Assembly (NCBI GenBank): GCA_021300535.1
Contig: JAJTED010000046.1
Location: 1 to 37,105 of the forward strand
Direction: 5' to 3'
Length of the DNA: 37,105 nt
Source of the DNA: Planctomycetaceae bacterium
GTDB taxonomy: Bacteria; Planctomycetota; Planctomycetia; Pirellulales; UBA1268
Shown here: positions 27,094-36,241 of the stretch, piece by piece
Numbering within the stretch: position 1 is the first letter of the stretch
Layout of the letters: each line of letters opens with the position of its first letter
The notes under the pieces: model-generated
What the model was told of the DNA's origin: nothing
The model's database searches: none
What the model saw: the letters and a program-made list of their open reading frames with translations, nothing else
Translations under genes and position numbers: made by a program

Positions 27094-27550
27094 ATGTCCC
27101 GTCACAACCGCGCCGATGCCTCCGGGGCCGCCGCCACCCGCGCCCCCCGTCCCTCGCTCGACCGCCTGATTCGCGTCGGTGAAACCCACGTCGGCCGCGG
27201 CGTGTTCGCCAGGCGGGCCCTGAAGACGGGCATCGTTCTGGGGGAGGTCCACGGCGAGATTCTCGCCGATCATCCGGAGGATTCCAGCTACGTCATGGAG
27301 CTCCCCAGCGGCCGCCTCCTCGATCCGGCGGCCCCGCTCCGCTTCGTGAATCACAGAAGACCGGCTTTGGCTGCAAACGATCCGCCCGATTCCGGCGGGC
27401 GCGGAACTTTCGATCGACTACAGCTGGCCGGCCGACGCGGCGATCCCTTGCCGCTGCGGGACGCTCGACTGCCGCGGCTGGATCGTGGACCCGGCGGAGC
27501 TGCACCTCATGCCCCCGGGCAGCCAGGATCCGCAGGCGGGTGGGGCCTGA
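27094..27550 (+). pseudogene. SET-domain protein (lysine methyltransferase-like), internally deleted and frame-shifted
   Basis: The first frame from ATG 27094 gives IRVGETHVGRGVFARRALKTG, LGEVHGEIL and PLRFVNH, which matches the SET-N part up to the NHSCxPN site. The sequence then jumps at about 27355, and the rest is in another frame. That part reads RLWLQTIRPIPAGAELSIDY, then SWPADAAIPCRCGTLDCRGWIVD, the SET catalytic Tyr and post-SET Cys cluster, with stop at 27548-27550. The segment with the NHSC/PN residues, expected to be tens of bases, is missing. Small bacterial SET proteins of this kind methylate lysines of unknown targets. The first frame stays open into the MMPL gene, so a SET-MMPL fusion would be called by software. 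It is probably non-functional as read, or an assembly error. Confidence 0.82.
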
Positions 27551-27588
27551 CGGCCGCGGCCTGGAGCCGGGCGGGCTGGCTGGCGGCC

Positions 27589-29829
27589 ATGGCGCTGACC
27601 GCCGCCGCCGTGTTCGGCATCTCGCGGCTGCGGATCGACGACGACCTGCGTGCGCTCGTCCGCAACACGACCGTCGACTTCCGGCTGCTGGACGAGGTGG
27701 CCGACCTGTTCGGCGCCCCCGACCGCGACTGCATTGTTCTCGCCGACGCCCATGAGGGTGACATCTTCGCCGCGGCACCGCTGGCCGAGCTGCGGAGACT
27801 CGTGGCGCGGCTGGAGGCTGTGGAGGGCGTCGCGGAGGTGCGGTCGATCTTCGACGTCCGCCGCCAGGGCGCCGCCGGCGCGTTGCTGCCGGTCGTCCCG
27901 CGCACGGACGAGCCCCTCGACGCAGCCGCCCGCGCGGCGGCCAAGGACCGGGCCGTGGACCATCCCCTCGTGGCCGGTCACCTGCTCTCCCGCGACGGCG
28001 GCTCGTCGCTCGTGCTCGTGCGGCTCGTGCCCGCGGCCGATCGCCCCCCGCTCCTGCCGAAGGTCGTGGCGGATGTCGAGGCGGCCGTCGCCGCCGCCCG
28101 CGCCGAATCGCCGGCCCTGGCGCTCCAGGTCACCGGCCTGCCCGCCCTGCGGGAGCAGGCCGCTCGGGCCCTCCGTCGCGACATGCTCGTCTTCAACTCC
28201 CTGGGGCTGTCCCTGGCCGTCATGCTTTCGGCGGCGGTCGCCCGCAGCCTGCGCTCCACCGTCGTCGCCTGCGTGCCGCCGTTCATCGGCGCCGTCTGGG
28301 CGCTGGGCCTGCTCGGACTGTGCGGCATGCCGGTGAACATTCTCACGAGCGTCGTGCCCTCGCTGGCGCTGGTCGTGGGCACCTGCGACTCGATCCACTT
28401 CATCGAGGACATGCGGCGCAGCGTCCGCCGCGGCCTGCCCCCGCTGGCCGCGTCGCGCGGGGCCGTGCAGCGGGTGGGCGTGGCCTGTGGCCTGACGAGC
28501 CTCGTCACGGCCATCGGCTTCGCCTCGCTGGCCGCCGCCAAGATCGACGCCGTCCGCGGCTTCGGGATCGCGGCCGCGGTCGGGGCGGTGGCGAGTTTCC
28601 TGGCCGTCACGCTGCTGACGCCGCTGCTCGCCTCCACGCGGTTCTGCAGCGGTTTGCGCCTGGGCCGGTCGTCCCGCGCCGCGGGCCGGCTCGCGAACCG
28701 GCTCGCCGCCTTCTCGGTGCGGCACGCGCGGCCGATCGTGGCGGTGGGCGGCCTGGTGACGGTGCTCCTGGCCTGGGCGGGCTCGGGGCTCGACGCCGAC
28801 ACCAAAGTCGTCGACTCGCTGCCCCGCGGGGCCTCCGCGGCCGAGGCCCTGGCCCGCGTCGATGCCGAGTTCGGCGGGGCGATCGGCGTCGACGTGCTCG
28901 TCCGCTGGCCCGACACGATCGACTGGCGGGACGAGTCCGTCACCGCCGCCCTGGCCGGCGTCCACGACGTGCTCGCCGCGTCGGGCGGCATCGACCGCGC
29001 GATCTCGTTGGCCACGGTGGCCGGGTCGTTGCCGCCCCGCGCCCGCCGCCGCCTCGATCCCGACCACGTCCGCGACCTCGTCGCCCCCGAATCCCATGCC
29101 GCGGTCGTTCGCGGCCGTGTCACCGACCTCGGCTCCCGGGCCCTCGACGGCGTCTACGGTCGCGTCGATGCCGGTCTCGCCGAGCTGGCGCAGGCCCGGC
29201 CGGGCTGGCGGTTCGACCTCGGGGGTATGTCGGTAGTGTCGGCCCGCAATATCCGCCAGCTGGTCCGCGACCTGGGCTCCAGCCTGCTGCTGGAGGTGGC
29301 GGTGATCGGCGGCATCCTCGCCCTCGCCTTCCGCTCGCCGCTGGCCGGCGTCGTGAGCCTGATCCCCAACGTGTTTCCCCTGGCCGTGATCGGCAGCCTG
29401 CTGGTGGCCACGGGCCGATCACTCGATCCCGCCACCGTGATCGTGTTCAACGTCTGTCTCGGCCTGGCCGTGGACGATACCGTCCACGTGCTCGCGGCGC
29501 TGGCCCGTCACCGCCGCGCCGGCCTGTCGATCGCCACGTCCGTCCGCCGCGCGGTGGTGGAGACGGGCAACCCGGTCGTCATCGGCGGCGTGGTGCTGGC
29601 GGTGGGCTTCGCCGCGGTGACGGCCAGCAGCGTGCCGTCGCTGGCGAGTTTCGGCTTGCTGGCATGTGCCGCGGTGGCCGCGGCCACGGTCGCGGAGCTG
29701 GTCCTGCTGCCGGCCCTGCTGGTCGTCACGGACGACCTCGTCCGCCGCTACCGGCCCGTGTTCAAGGACGGCATCTTCGGCCCGGCCGCGCCGCCGTGGA
29801 CGGTCATCGGGGCTCCGTCGCGGCCATGA
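27589..29829 (+). CDS. MMPL/RND family exporter
   Basis: 746 residues from ATG 27589. The real start may be slightly upstream, since the first helix (WLAAMALTAAAVFGIS) is cut by this choice, but no ATG, GTG or Shine-Dalgarno is available there. The protein has the two-fold RND layout. A first periplasmic domain is followed by helices at about 202-330 with VVGTCDSIHFIED. A second periplasmic domain follows, then helices at about 565-735 with CLGLAVDDTVHVLAAL. The Asp residues in those helices are the usual proton relay. The MMPL group, including HpnN-like proteins, moves lipids or hydrophobic molecules across or from the inner membrane. Its end overlaps the convergent oxoamine synthase by 26 bases. 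Export of a lipid made by that enzyme is an attractive but unproven idea. Confidence 0.85.
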   Translation: MALTAAAVFGISRLRIDDDLRALVRNTTVDFRLLDEVADLFGAPDRDCIVLADAHEGDIFAAAPLAELRRLVARLEAVEGVAEVRSIFDVRRQGAAGALLPVVPRTDEPLDAAARAAAKDRAVDHPLVAGHLLSRDGGSSLVLVRLVPAADRPPLLPKVVADVEAAVAAARAESPALALQVTGLPALREQAARALRRDMLVFNSLGLSLAVMLSAAVARSLRSTVVACVPPFIGAVWALGLLGLCGMPVNILTSVVPSLALVVGTCDSIHFIEDMRRSVRRGLPPLAASRGAVQRVGVACGLTSLVTAIGFASLAAAKIDAVRGFGIAAAVGAVASFLAVTLLTPLLASTRFCSGLRLGRSSRAAGRLANRLAAFSVRHARPIVAVGGLVTVLLAWAGSGLDADTKVVDSLPRGASAAEALARVDAEFGGAIGVDVLVRWPDTIDWRDESVTAALAGVHDVLAASGGIDRAISLATVAGSLPPRARRRLDPDHVRDLVAPESHAAVVRGRVTDLGSRALDGVYGRVDAGLAELAQARPGWRFDLGGMSVVSARNIRQLVRDLGSSLLLEVAVIGGILALAFRSPLAGVVSLIPNVFPLAVIGSLLVATGRSLDPATVIVFNVCLGLAVDDTVHVLAALARHRRAGLSIATSVRRAVVETGNPVVIGGVVLAVGFAAVTASSVPSLASFGLLACAAVAAATVAELVLLPALLVVTDDLVRRYRPVFKDGIFGPAAPPWTVIGAPSRP

Positions 29830-31360
29830 CCTCGGCCAGGGTCTCGACGGTGCGGACGATCTGCTCCTCGGTGTGCTCGCAGGTCACGAAGAAGCGGACG
29901 CGGGCCGCGGCCTCGCGGACCGCCGGATAGAGGATCGGCCGGGCATTGATGCCGCGGTCGAGGAGCATCTGCGACACGAGGATCGCCCGCGACGAGCTGC
30001 CGGTGATCACCGGGATGACCGGCGTGTCGCCGCTCGGGCCGGTGTCGAGGCCGGCGTCGTCGGCCAGCTTCAGGAACAACTCCGATCGCTCCCGCAGCCG
30101 CGTCACCCGCCACGGCTCCCGCCGCAGCACCCGCACCGCCTCCAGCGCGGCGGCGGCGTTCGGCGGTGAGCAGGCGGTGGAGAACACGAACGCCGGCGTG
30201 GTGAAGCCAAGGTAGCGGATGAGGCGGTCGGAGCCGGCCAGGTAGCCGCCCTGAGCGCCGAGCGCCTTGCTGATCGTGCCCATCCACAGGTCGCCCTCCC
30301 GGGGATCGACGCCGAAGTGATCGCAGATCCCGCGGCCCTCGGGCCCCATGGTGCCGATCGAGTGGGCCTCGTCCACGTAGAGCACCGCGTCGTGTCGCCG
30401 CTTCACCTCGAGGAACCGCGGCAGGTCGGGGTAGTCGCCGTCCATGCTGTACACGCCCTCGATGGCCACGACCACCCGCCGGTACTGCGGCCGCAGGTCG
30501 CGGAGCAGCCCGTCGAGCTGGGCATGGTCGTTGTGGCGGAACGACCGCTTGCCGGCCTTCGCGGCGCCGGCCCCCTGCATGATGCTGTTGTGGGCGAGTT
30601 CGTCGTAGAGGATCAGGTCGCCCTCGCCGCACAGGTGCTGGAGCACCGAGGCGTTGGTGCCGTACCCGCAGGGAAACACGACGGCCCGCTCGGTGCCGAT
30701 GAAGGCCGCCAGCTCGGCGTCGAGCTCGTCGAGGATCGTGTTGTTGCCGCCCACCATCCGGCTCGCGGAGGCGCTGCAGCCGAAGCGGTCGATCGCCTCG
30801 CGGGCGGCCCGCTTGACGTCGGCATGACAGGCCAGGCCGAGGTAATCGAAGCTCGTGTAGGCCACGACGTCGCGGCCGTTGATCCGCGCCTGGCGGCCGT
30901 CCACCCGCTCGTTGGCGAGCAGGAACGGGTTGGCCAGACCGGTCGCGGTCAGCCCGGCGAGCCGTTCCTCGAGGGCGCGGCATTCGGGGAACGGGTCGGT
31001 GAGATCGGCGTCGGCCCCGGCCGCCCGCGGCTTTGCCCGCTCCTCGGCGGCCCGATCCGCGGCGTCGAACATCCTGCGCTCCACGCAGTCGATCAGGTCG
31101 TCGCCGGTGCGCACGTCGCGGAGCCACTCCTCGCGAAATCGCATCTGATAGCGGCCTTCGATCCGGACCACGGCGTCGAGAAACCGCGCCGCGTCGATGC
31201 CGGCGTCGGCCAGCGCGGCCCCCGGCTCCAGCCGGCTCCGCGAGGCCACCGGCCGCGCCCGCTCGAGTTCCTCGATCACGAGCCGCGTGATCGCGAGCCG
31301 CGAATGCGCCGGCCGTGCCGCCTTGCCGCCGAGTTCCCTGCCGCTCTGCACGATCGTCAT
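29804..31360 (-). CDS. Alpha-oxoamine synthase (SPT/KBL/BioF-like) with fused ACP-like N-terminal domain
   Basis: 518 residues. ATG 31360 is preceded by GGGAG at about eight bases. Residues about 20-100 resemble an acyl carrier protein (ITRLVIEEL, then ALADAGIDAARFLDAVVRIE). The phosphopantetheine serine of the DS(L/M) motif is replaced by Ala57 (GCG). Residues about 125-515 form the PLP fold: DYLGLACH, GCSASASRMVGGN, DELAHNSI, DEAHSIGTMGPEGRG near 328, and GTISKALGAQGGY with PLP lysine Lys365. Enzymes of this family condense an acyl thioester with an amino acid, giving for example 3-ketosphinganine, 2-amino-3-ketobutyrate or the biotin precursor. The carrier domain suggests thioester substrates from an ACP, and the missing Ser makes the domain structural or docking. 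It converges on the MMPL exporter. It could be a serine palmitoyltransferase-like enzyme. Confidence 0.88.
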   Translation of the reverse strand: MTIVQSGRELGGKAARPAHSRLAITRLVIEELERARPVASRSRLEPGAALADAGIDAARFLDAVVRIEGRYQMRFREEWLRDVRTGDDLIDCVERRMFDAADRAAEERAKPRAAGADADLTDPFPECRALEERLAGLTATGLANPFLLANERVDGRQARINGRDVVAYTSFDYLGLACHADVKRAAREAIDRFGCSASASRMVGGNNTILDELDAELAAFIGTERAVVFPCGYGTNASVLQHLCGEGDLILYDELAHNSIMQGAGAAKAGKRSFRHNDHAQLDGLLRDLRPQYRRVVVAIEGVYSMDGDYPDLPRFLEVKRRHDAVLYVDEAHSIGTMGPEGRGICDHFGVDPREGDLWMGTISKALGAQGGYLAGSDRLIRYLGFTTPAFVFSTACSPPNAAAALEAVRVLRREPWRVTRLRERSELFLKLADDAGLDTGPSGDTPVIPVITGSSSRAILVSQMLLDRGINARPILYPAVREAAARVRFFVTCEHTEEQIVRTVETLAEVMAATEPR

Positions 31361-31368
31361 GTCGCTTG

Positions 31369-31428
31369 CTCCCGCGAACGCTCCCTCGTTCGCGAGAGGC
31401 TCGGCACACGGGAAACTTTCTTCCCGTG
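31369..31428 (-). promoter_or_regulatory. Two leader hairpins, one sequestering the ribosome binding site
   Basis: On the minus strand CTCTCGCGAACG (31398-31387) pairs with CGTTCGCGGGAG (31380-31369) over 12 positions with a single U-G pair around a six-base loop. The GGGAG ribosome site (31373-31369) lies inside the pairing arm. Upstream, TTCCCGTG and CACGGGAA at 31407-31428 form a second, 8-bp hairpin. Such a leader could restrict translation initiation of the oxoamine synthase. Confidence 0.5.
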
Positions 31429-31482
31429 CAACGCTCGCGCGAAACCGTTTCCTGCCGCCACGTCCGCCCGGGCGACTTCCGC

Positions 31483-31511
31483 ACTATACGGGAATCATGG
31501 CGAGCCAACAG
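31483..31511 (-). promoter_or_regulatory. Possible promoter of the oxoamine synthase gene
   Basis: TATAGT (31488-31483 on the minus strand) is a five-of-six match to the -10 consensus. A weak upstream element CTGTTG lies 17 bases away. The predicted leader would be about 115 bases and include both hairpins. It sits in the 214-base gap after the aconitase stop. Confidence 0.35.
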
Positions 31512-31574
31512 GGGGCCGCATTGCAAAACGCTCGTCCGGCCGCGACCCTGCCGACGGCGGCGACTTTGCGGGCG

Positions 31575-34304
31575 TCAGGCGAGCAGCTTTCGGAGCACGA
31601 ATGGCAGGATGCCGCCGGCGCGGAACTGGTCGAGCTCCACCGGCGTGTCGATCCGCACCAGACAATCGATCCGCCGCGCGGTGCCGTCCGGCGCCGTGGC
31701 CGTGACGGTGACCGTGGCCCGCGGCGCGAGATTCTCGAAGGGGATGTCGAACGTCTCTTCACCGGTGAGGCCGAGCTGCTGCCACGGCTCCGGTAGCACC
31801 AGCGGCAGCACGCCCATGCCCACGAGGTTCGAGCGGTGGATCCGCTCGAAGCTGGCCGCCAGCACGGCCCGTACGCCGAGGAGCATCGTCCCCTTGGCGG
31901 CCCAGTCGCGGGAAGAGCCGGTGCCATACTCCGTGCCGGCCAGCACGACCAGCGGCGTGCCGCGATCGCGATACTTCACGGCCGCGTCGTAGACCGGCAT
32001 CACGTCGGTGCCCGGCAGGAGCCGCGTCACGCCTCCTTCCGTGCCCGGCACGAGCAGGTTGCGGATGCGAATGTTGGCGAACGTGCCGCGGGTCATGACG
32101 CGGTCATTGCCGCGGCGGGCGCCGTAGCTGTTGAAGTCGGCCGGCGCGACGCCGTGCTCGATCAGATACGTTCCGGCCGGGCTCGTCTTGGCGATGCTTC
32201 CGGCCGGCGAGATGTGGTCGGTCGTCACGCTGTCGCCGAGCGCCAGCAGCACCCGCGCCCCGCGGACGCTCTGCGGGGGCCGCGGCTCGCGGGACAGCTC
32301 GGCCAGGAACGGCGGCTCCTGGATGTAGGTGCTCGTCGCGTCCCAGTCGTAGAGATCGCCCGCGGTCGTGGGTACGGCGTTCCACCGCGGGTTCGACTGC
32401 CAGACATTGCCGTAGCGGGCCTGGAACTGGGCCGGCTGCACCGCCGCGGCCACGGTGTCGCGAACCTCGTCCGCCGTCGGCCAGATGTCCTTGAGGAACA
32501 CCGGCCGGCCATCGGTGCCGGTGCCGAGCGGCTCCGTGGCGAGGTCGATGTCGGTCGTGCCGGCCAGCGCGTAGGCGACCACCAGCGGCGGGCTCGCCAG
32601 CCAGTTGGCCTTCACGAGCGGATTCACGCGGCCCTCGAAGTTGCGGTTGCCCGAGAGTACGGCGGCGGCCACCAGATCCCCGTCGCTGACGGCCTTGGCC
32701 ACCGCATCGGGAAGCGGCCCCGAGTTGCCGATGCAGGTCGTGCAGCCGTAGCCCACCGTCTCGAAGCCCAGGGCGTCGAGATCCTTGTCGAGCCCCGACT
32801 TTTCCAGGTAGTCGGTGACGACCCGCGATCCGGGCGCCAGGCTCGTCTTCACCCACGGCTTGGTGACGAGCCCCTTGGCGACGGCCTTCCGCGCCACGAG
32901 CCCCGCGGCCACCATCACGCTCGGGTTGCTGGTGTTGGTGCAGCTGGTGATCGCCGCGATCACCACGGCCCCATGGCCGATCGTGTCGGCCTGGCCATGC
33001 TCCCGCACGACACCGGTGCGGGCCAGGGCCGGGCCCTCCAGCGCGAAGCCGCGCTTCGCCGTGGCCGCCGTGAGCGACTCGGCGAAGGTCCGCTTCACGT
33101 CCGCCAGCGGCACGCGGTCCTGGGGCCGCTTCGGGCCGGCGAGGCTCGGCACCACCGTGCCCAGGTCGAGGGCCAGCCGCTTCGTGAACTCCGGGATCGG
33201 CGCCGCGTCGGTGCGGAACATCCCCTGCTCCTTCATGTACCGCTCGACGAGCGTCACCTGCTCGGCCGGGCGGCCGGTGAGCCGCAGGTAGGCGAGGGTC
33301 TCGTCGTCGATCGGGAAGAAGCCCATCGTGGCCCCGTACTCGGGGGCCATGTTGGCGATCGTGGCCCGGTCGGCGAGCGACATGCCCGTCAGCCCCGGCC
33401 CGAAGAACTCCACGAACTTCCCGACCACGCCCTCCTTCCGCAGGATCTCGGTGACGGTGAGCACGAGGTCGGTGGCGGTGGCGCCGGCGGGCAGGCGGCC
33501 CGTCAATTCGAAACCGACGACTTCCGGCAGGAGCAGCGACAACGCCTGGCCGAGCATCACGGCTTCGGCCTCGATGCCCCCCACGCCCCAGCCGACCACG
33601 CCCAGGCCGTTGATCATGGTGGTGTGGCTGTCGGTGCCGACGAGCGTGTCGGGCACGGCCACGGGCAGCGTCCGCTTCCCGCCCGGTTCACGCTGGTCGG
33701 GATCCCGCAGGAAGACGCAGCCGGCCAGGTATTCGAGGTTCACCTGGTGCACGATGCCGATCGCGGGGGGCACGACACGGAAGTTGCGGAAGGCCTGCTG
33801 GCCCCAGCGGAGGAAGGCATACCGCTCGGCGTTCCGCGCGAACTCGATCTCCACGTTCTTCTCCAACGCATCGGCGGCGCCGAAGTAGTCGACCTGCACG
33901 GAATGGTCGATGACGAGATCCACGGGCACGAGCGGATTGATCTTCGCCGGGTCGCCGCCGAGCCGCCGCATCGCCGCCCGCATGGCGGCCAGGTCCACGA
34001 CGCATGGCACGCCGGTGAAGTCCTGAAGCACGACCCGTGCCGGCTTGAAGGGGATCTCCACTTCGGCCGGCTGCACGGCGTTCCACGTCGCCAGGGCGCG
34101 GATGTCCTTCTCGGTGACCTCGTAGTCGTCGCAGGTGCGCAGCAGCGCCTCGAGCACCATGCGGATCGAGTAGGGCAGCCGCGCGGTGTTGGTCACCCCC
34201 GCGTCGTCGAGGGCGCGGAGGCGGTAGAAGGTGGCGGGGCCGGAACCGGTTTCGAAGGTCGAACGGGCGGAAAAGGGATCAGCGCTGCGACCGGCGACAC
34301 CCAA
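31575..34304 (-). CDS. acnA: Aconitate hydratase A
   Basis: 909 residues when read from TTG 34304, the usual AcnA length. The conserved N-terminus [21 protein letters not shown] begins nine residues later. The 4Fe-4S cysteines are Cys455 (TSCTNTSNP) and Cys521/Cys524 ([10 protein letters not shown]). Other family blocks are [45 protein letters not shown] and the swivelling C-terminal domain with [18 protein letters not shown]. It interconverts citrate and isocitrate in the TCA cycle in the cytoplasm. The start is uncertain. No ATG or Shine-Dalgarno lies at the conserved beginning, and an in-frame ATG at 34451 would add 49 non-conserved residues and run through a terminator-like hairpin. Confidence 0.97.
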   Translation of the reverse strand: MGVAGRSADPFSARSTFETGSGPATFYRLRALDDAGVTNTARLPYSIRMVLEALLRTCDDYEVTEKDIRALATWNAVQPAEVEIPFKPARVVLQDFTGVPCVVDLAAMRAAMRRLGGDPAKINPLVPVDLVIDHSVQVDYFGAADALEKNVEIEFARNAERYAFLRWGQQAFRNFRVVPPAIGIVHQVNLEYLAGCVFLRDPDQREPGGKRTLPVAVPDTLVGTDSHTTMINGLGVVGWGVGGIEAEAVMLGQALSLLLPEVVGFELTGRLPAGATATDLVLTVTEILRKEGVVGKFVEFFGPGLTGMSLADRATIANMAPEYGATMGFFPIDDETLAYLRLTGRPAEQVTLVERYMKEQGMFRTDAAPIPEFTKRLALDLGTVVPSLAGPKRPQDRVPLADVKRTFAESLTAATAKRGFALEGPALARTGVVREHGQADTIGHGAVVIAAITSCTNTSNPSVMVAAGLVARKAVAKGLVTKPWVKTSLAPGSRVVTDYLEKSGLDKDLDALGFETVGYGCTTCIGNSGPLPDAVAKAVSDGDLVAAAVLSGNRNFEGRVNPLVKANWLASPPLVVAYALAGTTDIDLATEPLGTGTDGRPVFLKDIWPTADEVRDTVAAAVQPAQFQARYGNVWQSNPRWNAVPTTAGDLYDWDATSTYIQEPPFLAELSREPRPPQSVRGARVLLALGDSVTTDHISPAGSIAKTSPAGTYLIEHGVAPADFNSYGARRGNDRVMTRGTFANIRIRNLLVPGTEGGVTRLLPGTDVMPVYDAAVKYRDRGTPLVVLAGTEYGTGSSRDWAAKGTMLLGVRAVLAASFERIHRSNLVGMGVLPLVLPEPWQQLGLTGEETFDIPFENLAPRATVTVTATAPDGTARRIDCLVRIDTPVELDQFRAGGILPFVLRKLLA

Positions 34305-34339
34305 AGAAAAGGCCCCGTGGCTGGGGAAGCCACGGGGCC
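34303..34339 (-). terminator. Strong intrinsic terminator or attenuator against the aconitase start
   Basis: On the minus strand GGCCCCGTGGCT and AGCCACGGGGCC form a perfect 12-bp stem around a five-base loop. TTTTCTT follows directly. The T tract runs into the likely TTG start of aconitase. It could end the transcript of the upstream nucleotidase gene (stop at 34561) or act as an attenuator in the aconitase leader. Confidence 0.75.
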
Positions 34340-34439
34340 GGTAGCGGCTATCGAGGTGTGGGTCTTTGGGGGGGGGAACAGCCGCTGAAGAGAACCTGTT
34401 GTTTCGATGGGCCGCGGGCTGCCGCCTCGCGACTCCCAA

Positions 34440-34469
34440 AGCATACACCATGCTTCCCGCCGATGTCCA
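34440..34469 (-). promoter_or_regulatory. Possible aconitase promoter upstream of the terminator hairpin
   Basis: On the minus strand TGGACA (34469-34464) is followed after 18 bases by TATGCT (34445-34440), a fair sigma70-type match. A start near 34433 would give a leader of about 130 bases with the terminator hairpin at its end, which is the arrangement of an attenuator. Confidence 0.4.
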
Positions 34470-34560
34470 ACCCTGTTGGTGGCCTATTTCGCGTCATTCT
34501 GGGTCGATTGTGGCGATTTTTACGCCCCCGCCCCGGGCTCGGTCTGGCCGGAGGCGGCCG

Positions 34561-36093
34561 TCAGGACACGGTGCCGCGGTCGAGCAGCCCGTCGATCAGG
34601 GCCGAACGGGTGTCGATCGGCGTCGTCCGCCGCTTCGCTTCCGGCGCGGAGAGGATGTCCCGCGTCCGCATCAGCCGCCGGCCACCCGACTGGGAGTCGT
34701 AGCTGTTGAAGGCGATCGTGAACCGCTTGTCGGCGGGCACCTCTGCACCCTTCAGCCGCAGCCGCGCCGGCTTTCCGTCGGCACCAGCCACGACTTCAAA
34801 CGGCCACAGCGTGCGGTCGGAATCGCGGACGGTCGCGTCCTCGGCGACGATCTGCAGCAATTCCGCCGCGGTCACCTCGGCGGTGACGAGCATGTTCTCG
34901 TAGGGGATGATCCGCCAGCAGTCGGCGACCGTCAGCGGGCCGGGATTGAGGTCGCCGGAGGCGAACGTGCCGTGGAACACGCCGTCCACGGGCGTCTTCC
35001 GCCGTTCGAGCGCCCCCGCAAAGCATGCGCAGAGCAGGTTCACGAGGCCGCTGCCGCGACCCTTGCCGGGAATCGGCCGTGCCACCGTGGCCACCTGCCG
35101 GGCCAGGTCGGCGTCGGCCGCCCGAAGGTCGTCCCGGGCGAGATCCAGCACCATCGGATCGAGGGCGAAGCGGTCGTCCATGAGAAGCGTAAACGCCTTG
35201 CGATCGACCAGCTTCCGGGTGTCGAGGTCGAACGTCAGGTCGATCCGCCCGCAGTGGATGCCATGGTAGCTCGCCTGCGAGCAGAGCACGCCGTGCATCA
35301 TCCAGCTCGGCTGATTTTGGTGCGAGTGCCCGGCCAGGTAGATATCGACGTCCTTCACGTCCTTGAGCAGCGTGCGCACGGGATTGGCGTAGTCGTCGTT
35401 GAACCGCCATCCCATGTGGCCCATGACGACGACGGCATCGACCCGCTCGCCGCGCACCTCGGCCACGGAGCGGGCGAGCACCGCGAGCGGATCGAGCGGT
35501 GCCGTGCCGCCGAGCGTTTCCGGCGACAGCCAGAACGGCAGCCCCGGCGTGATCAGCCCCACGAGGCCGATGCGAAAGCCGCCGACTTCGCGGACCGTCC
35601 ACGGCTTCACGGCCTGCCACGCGCCGGCGAACTTCCCCGGCACCGCGTCGCCGCGGGTGATGTTGGCCGTGAGGACGGGTGCCGCCGACTGTGCGAGCAG
35701 GGTTTCGAGCTTCTCCGGCCCCCAGTCGAAGTCGTGGTTGCCGAGGGTCCAGGCGTCATAGCCGAGCCGGTTGAAGAGTTCGATCATCAACTGGCCGCCA
35801 CGGCGGCCGCTGACCGGCGTTCCCTGCACGACGTCCCCGACGTCGACGGTGATCGAGTGGGGCGACTCCTTCCGCCACTGGCGGATGCACGTCGCGCAGC
35901 GGGCCAGGCCGCCCACGTCATCGAGCCCTTCGTACGTGCTCGTGGGGAGGATCCGGCCGTGGAGGTCGGTGGTGTGGAAGATCGAGACGGTGCGGGCCCG
36001 GCCAAGCTCCGCGGCCCCAGTCAGGGCCGCCGTCGAGGCCCAGCCAGCGACTGCCGACGAGAGGAACCGGCGACGGGGGACCGCTGGCTGCAT
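34561..36093 (-). CDS. Tat-exported 5-prime-nucleotidase/UshA-like metallophosphatase
   Basis: 510 residues from ATG 36093, which has GGAG five to six bases upstream. Two earlier in-frame ATGs (36108, 36135) lack a ribosome site. PRRRFLSSAVAGWAS is a Tat-type signal. The metallophosphatase motifs are complete: TTDLHG (Asp43, His45), DVGDVVQG (Asp87), LGNHDFDWG (Asn119, His120), VVMGHMG and LAGHSHQNQP. The C-terminal half has the 5-prime-nucleotidase substrate domain, with GDLNPGPLTVADCWRIIPYENML and FTIAFNSYDSQSGGRR. It hydrolyses nucleotides, cyclic nucleotides or similar phosphate esters in the periplasm, releasing phosphate and nucleosides. The terminator at 34303-34339 lies 220 bases past its stop. 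A stem-loop lies in its 5-prime leader. Confidence 0.93.
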   Translation of the reverse strand: MQPAVPRRRFLSSAVAGWASTAALTGAAELGRARTVSIFHTTDLHGRILPTSTYEGLDDVGGLARCATCIRQWRKESPHSITVDVGDVVQGTPVSGRRGGQLMIELFNRLGYDAWTLGNHDFDWGPEKLETLLAQSAAPVLTANITRGDAVPGKFAGAWQAVKPWTVREVGGFRIGLVGLITPGLPFWLSPETLGGTAPLDPLAVLARSVAEVRGERVDAVVVMGHMGWRFNDDYANPVRTLLKDVKDVDIYLAGHSHQNQPSWMMHGVLCSQASYHGIHCGRIDLTFDLDTRKLVDRKAFTLLMDDRFALDPMVLDLARDDLRAADADLARQVATVARPIPGKGRGSGLVNLLCACFAGALERRKTPVDGVFHGTFASGDLNPGPLTVADCWRIIPYENMLVTAEVTAAELLQIVAEDATVRDSDRTLWPFEVVAGADGKPARLRLKGAEVPADKRFTIAFNSYDSQSGGRRLMRTRDILSAPEAKRRTTPIDTRSALIDGLLDRGTVS

Positions 36094-36148
36094 GGAAACT
36101 CCGGGCATGGGGGAGGGGGGCTGGATTCCATTCATTGTGACTGGCGCA

Positions 36149-36191
36149 CCCTCGGCCGGCTACCGGAAGCCGGCCGGAGGGAGGCATTTTT
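36149..36191 (+). terminator. GC-rich stem-loop followed by T tract in the divergent spacer
   Basis: CCCTC-GGCCGGCT and AGCCGGCC-G-GAGGG form 13 pairs with one bulged base around a six-base loop. Five T residues come five bases later on the plus strand. No plus-strand gene lies close upstream, so it may instead act in the leader of the minus-strand nucleotidase gene, or insulate the two divergent genes. Confidence 0.4.
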
Positions 36192-36241
36192 GTGCCGTTT
36201 CCCACGGTGGCGATCACGCAAAACCATCGGTTTCCGTGTTC

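Noticed and set aside
31498-31796. Plus-strand short gene starting at ATG 31498
   Set aside because: It runs antisense into the aconitase C-terminus, and its sequence beyond the gap is a mirror of that gene.
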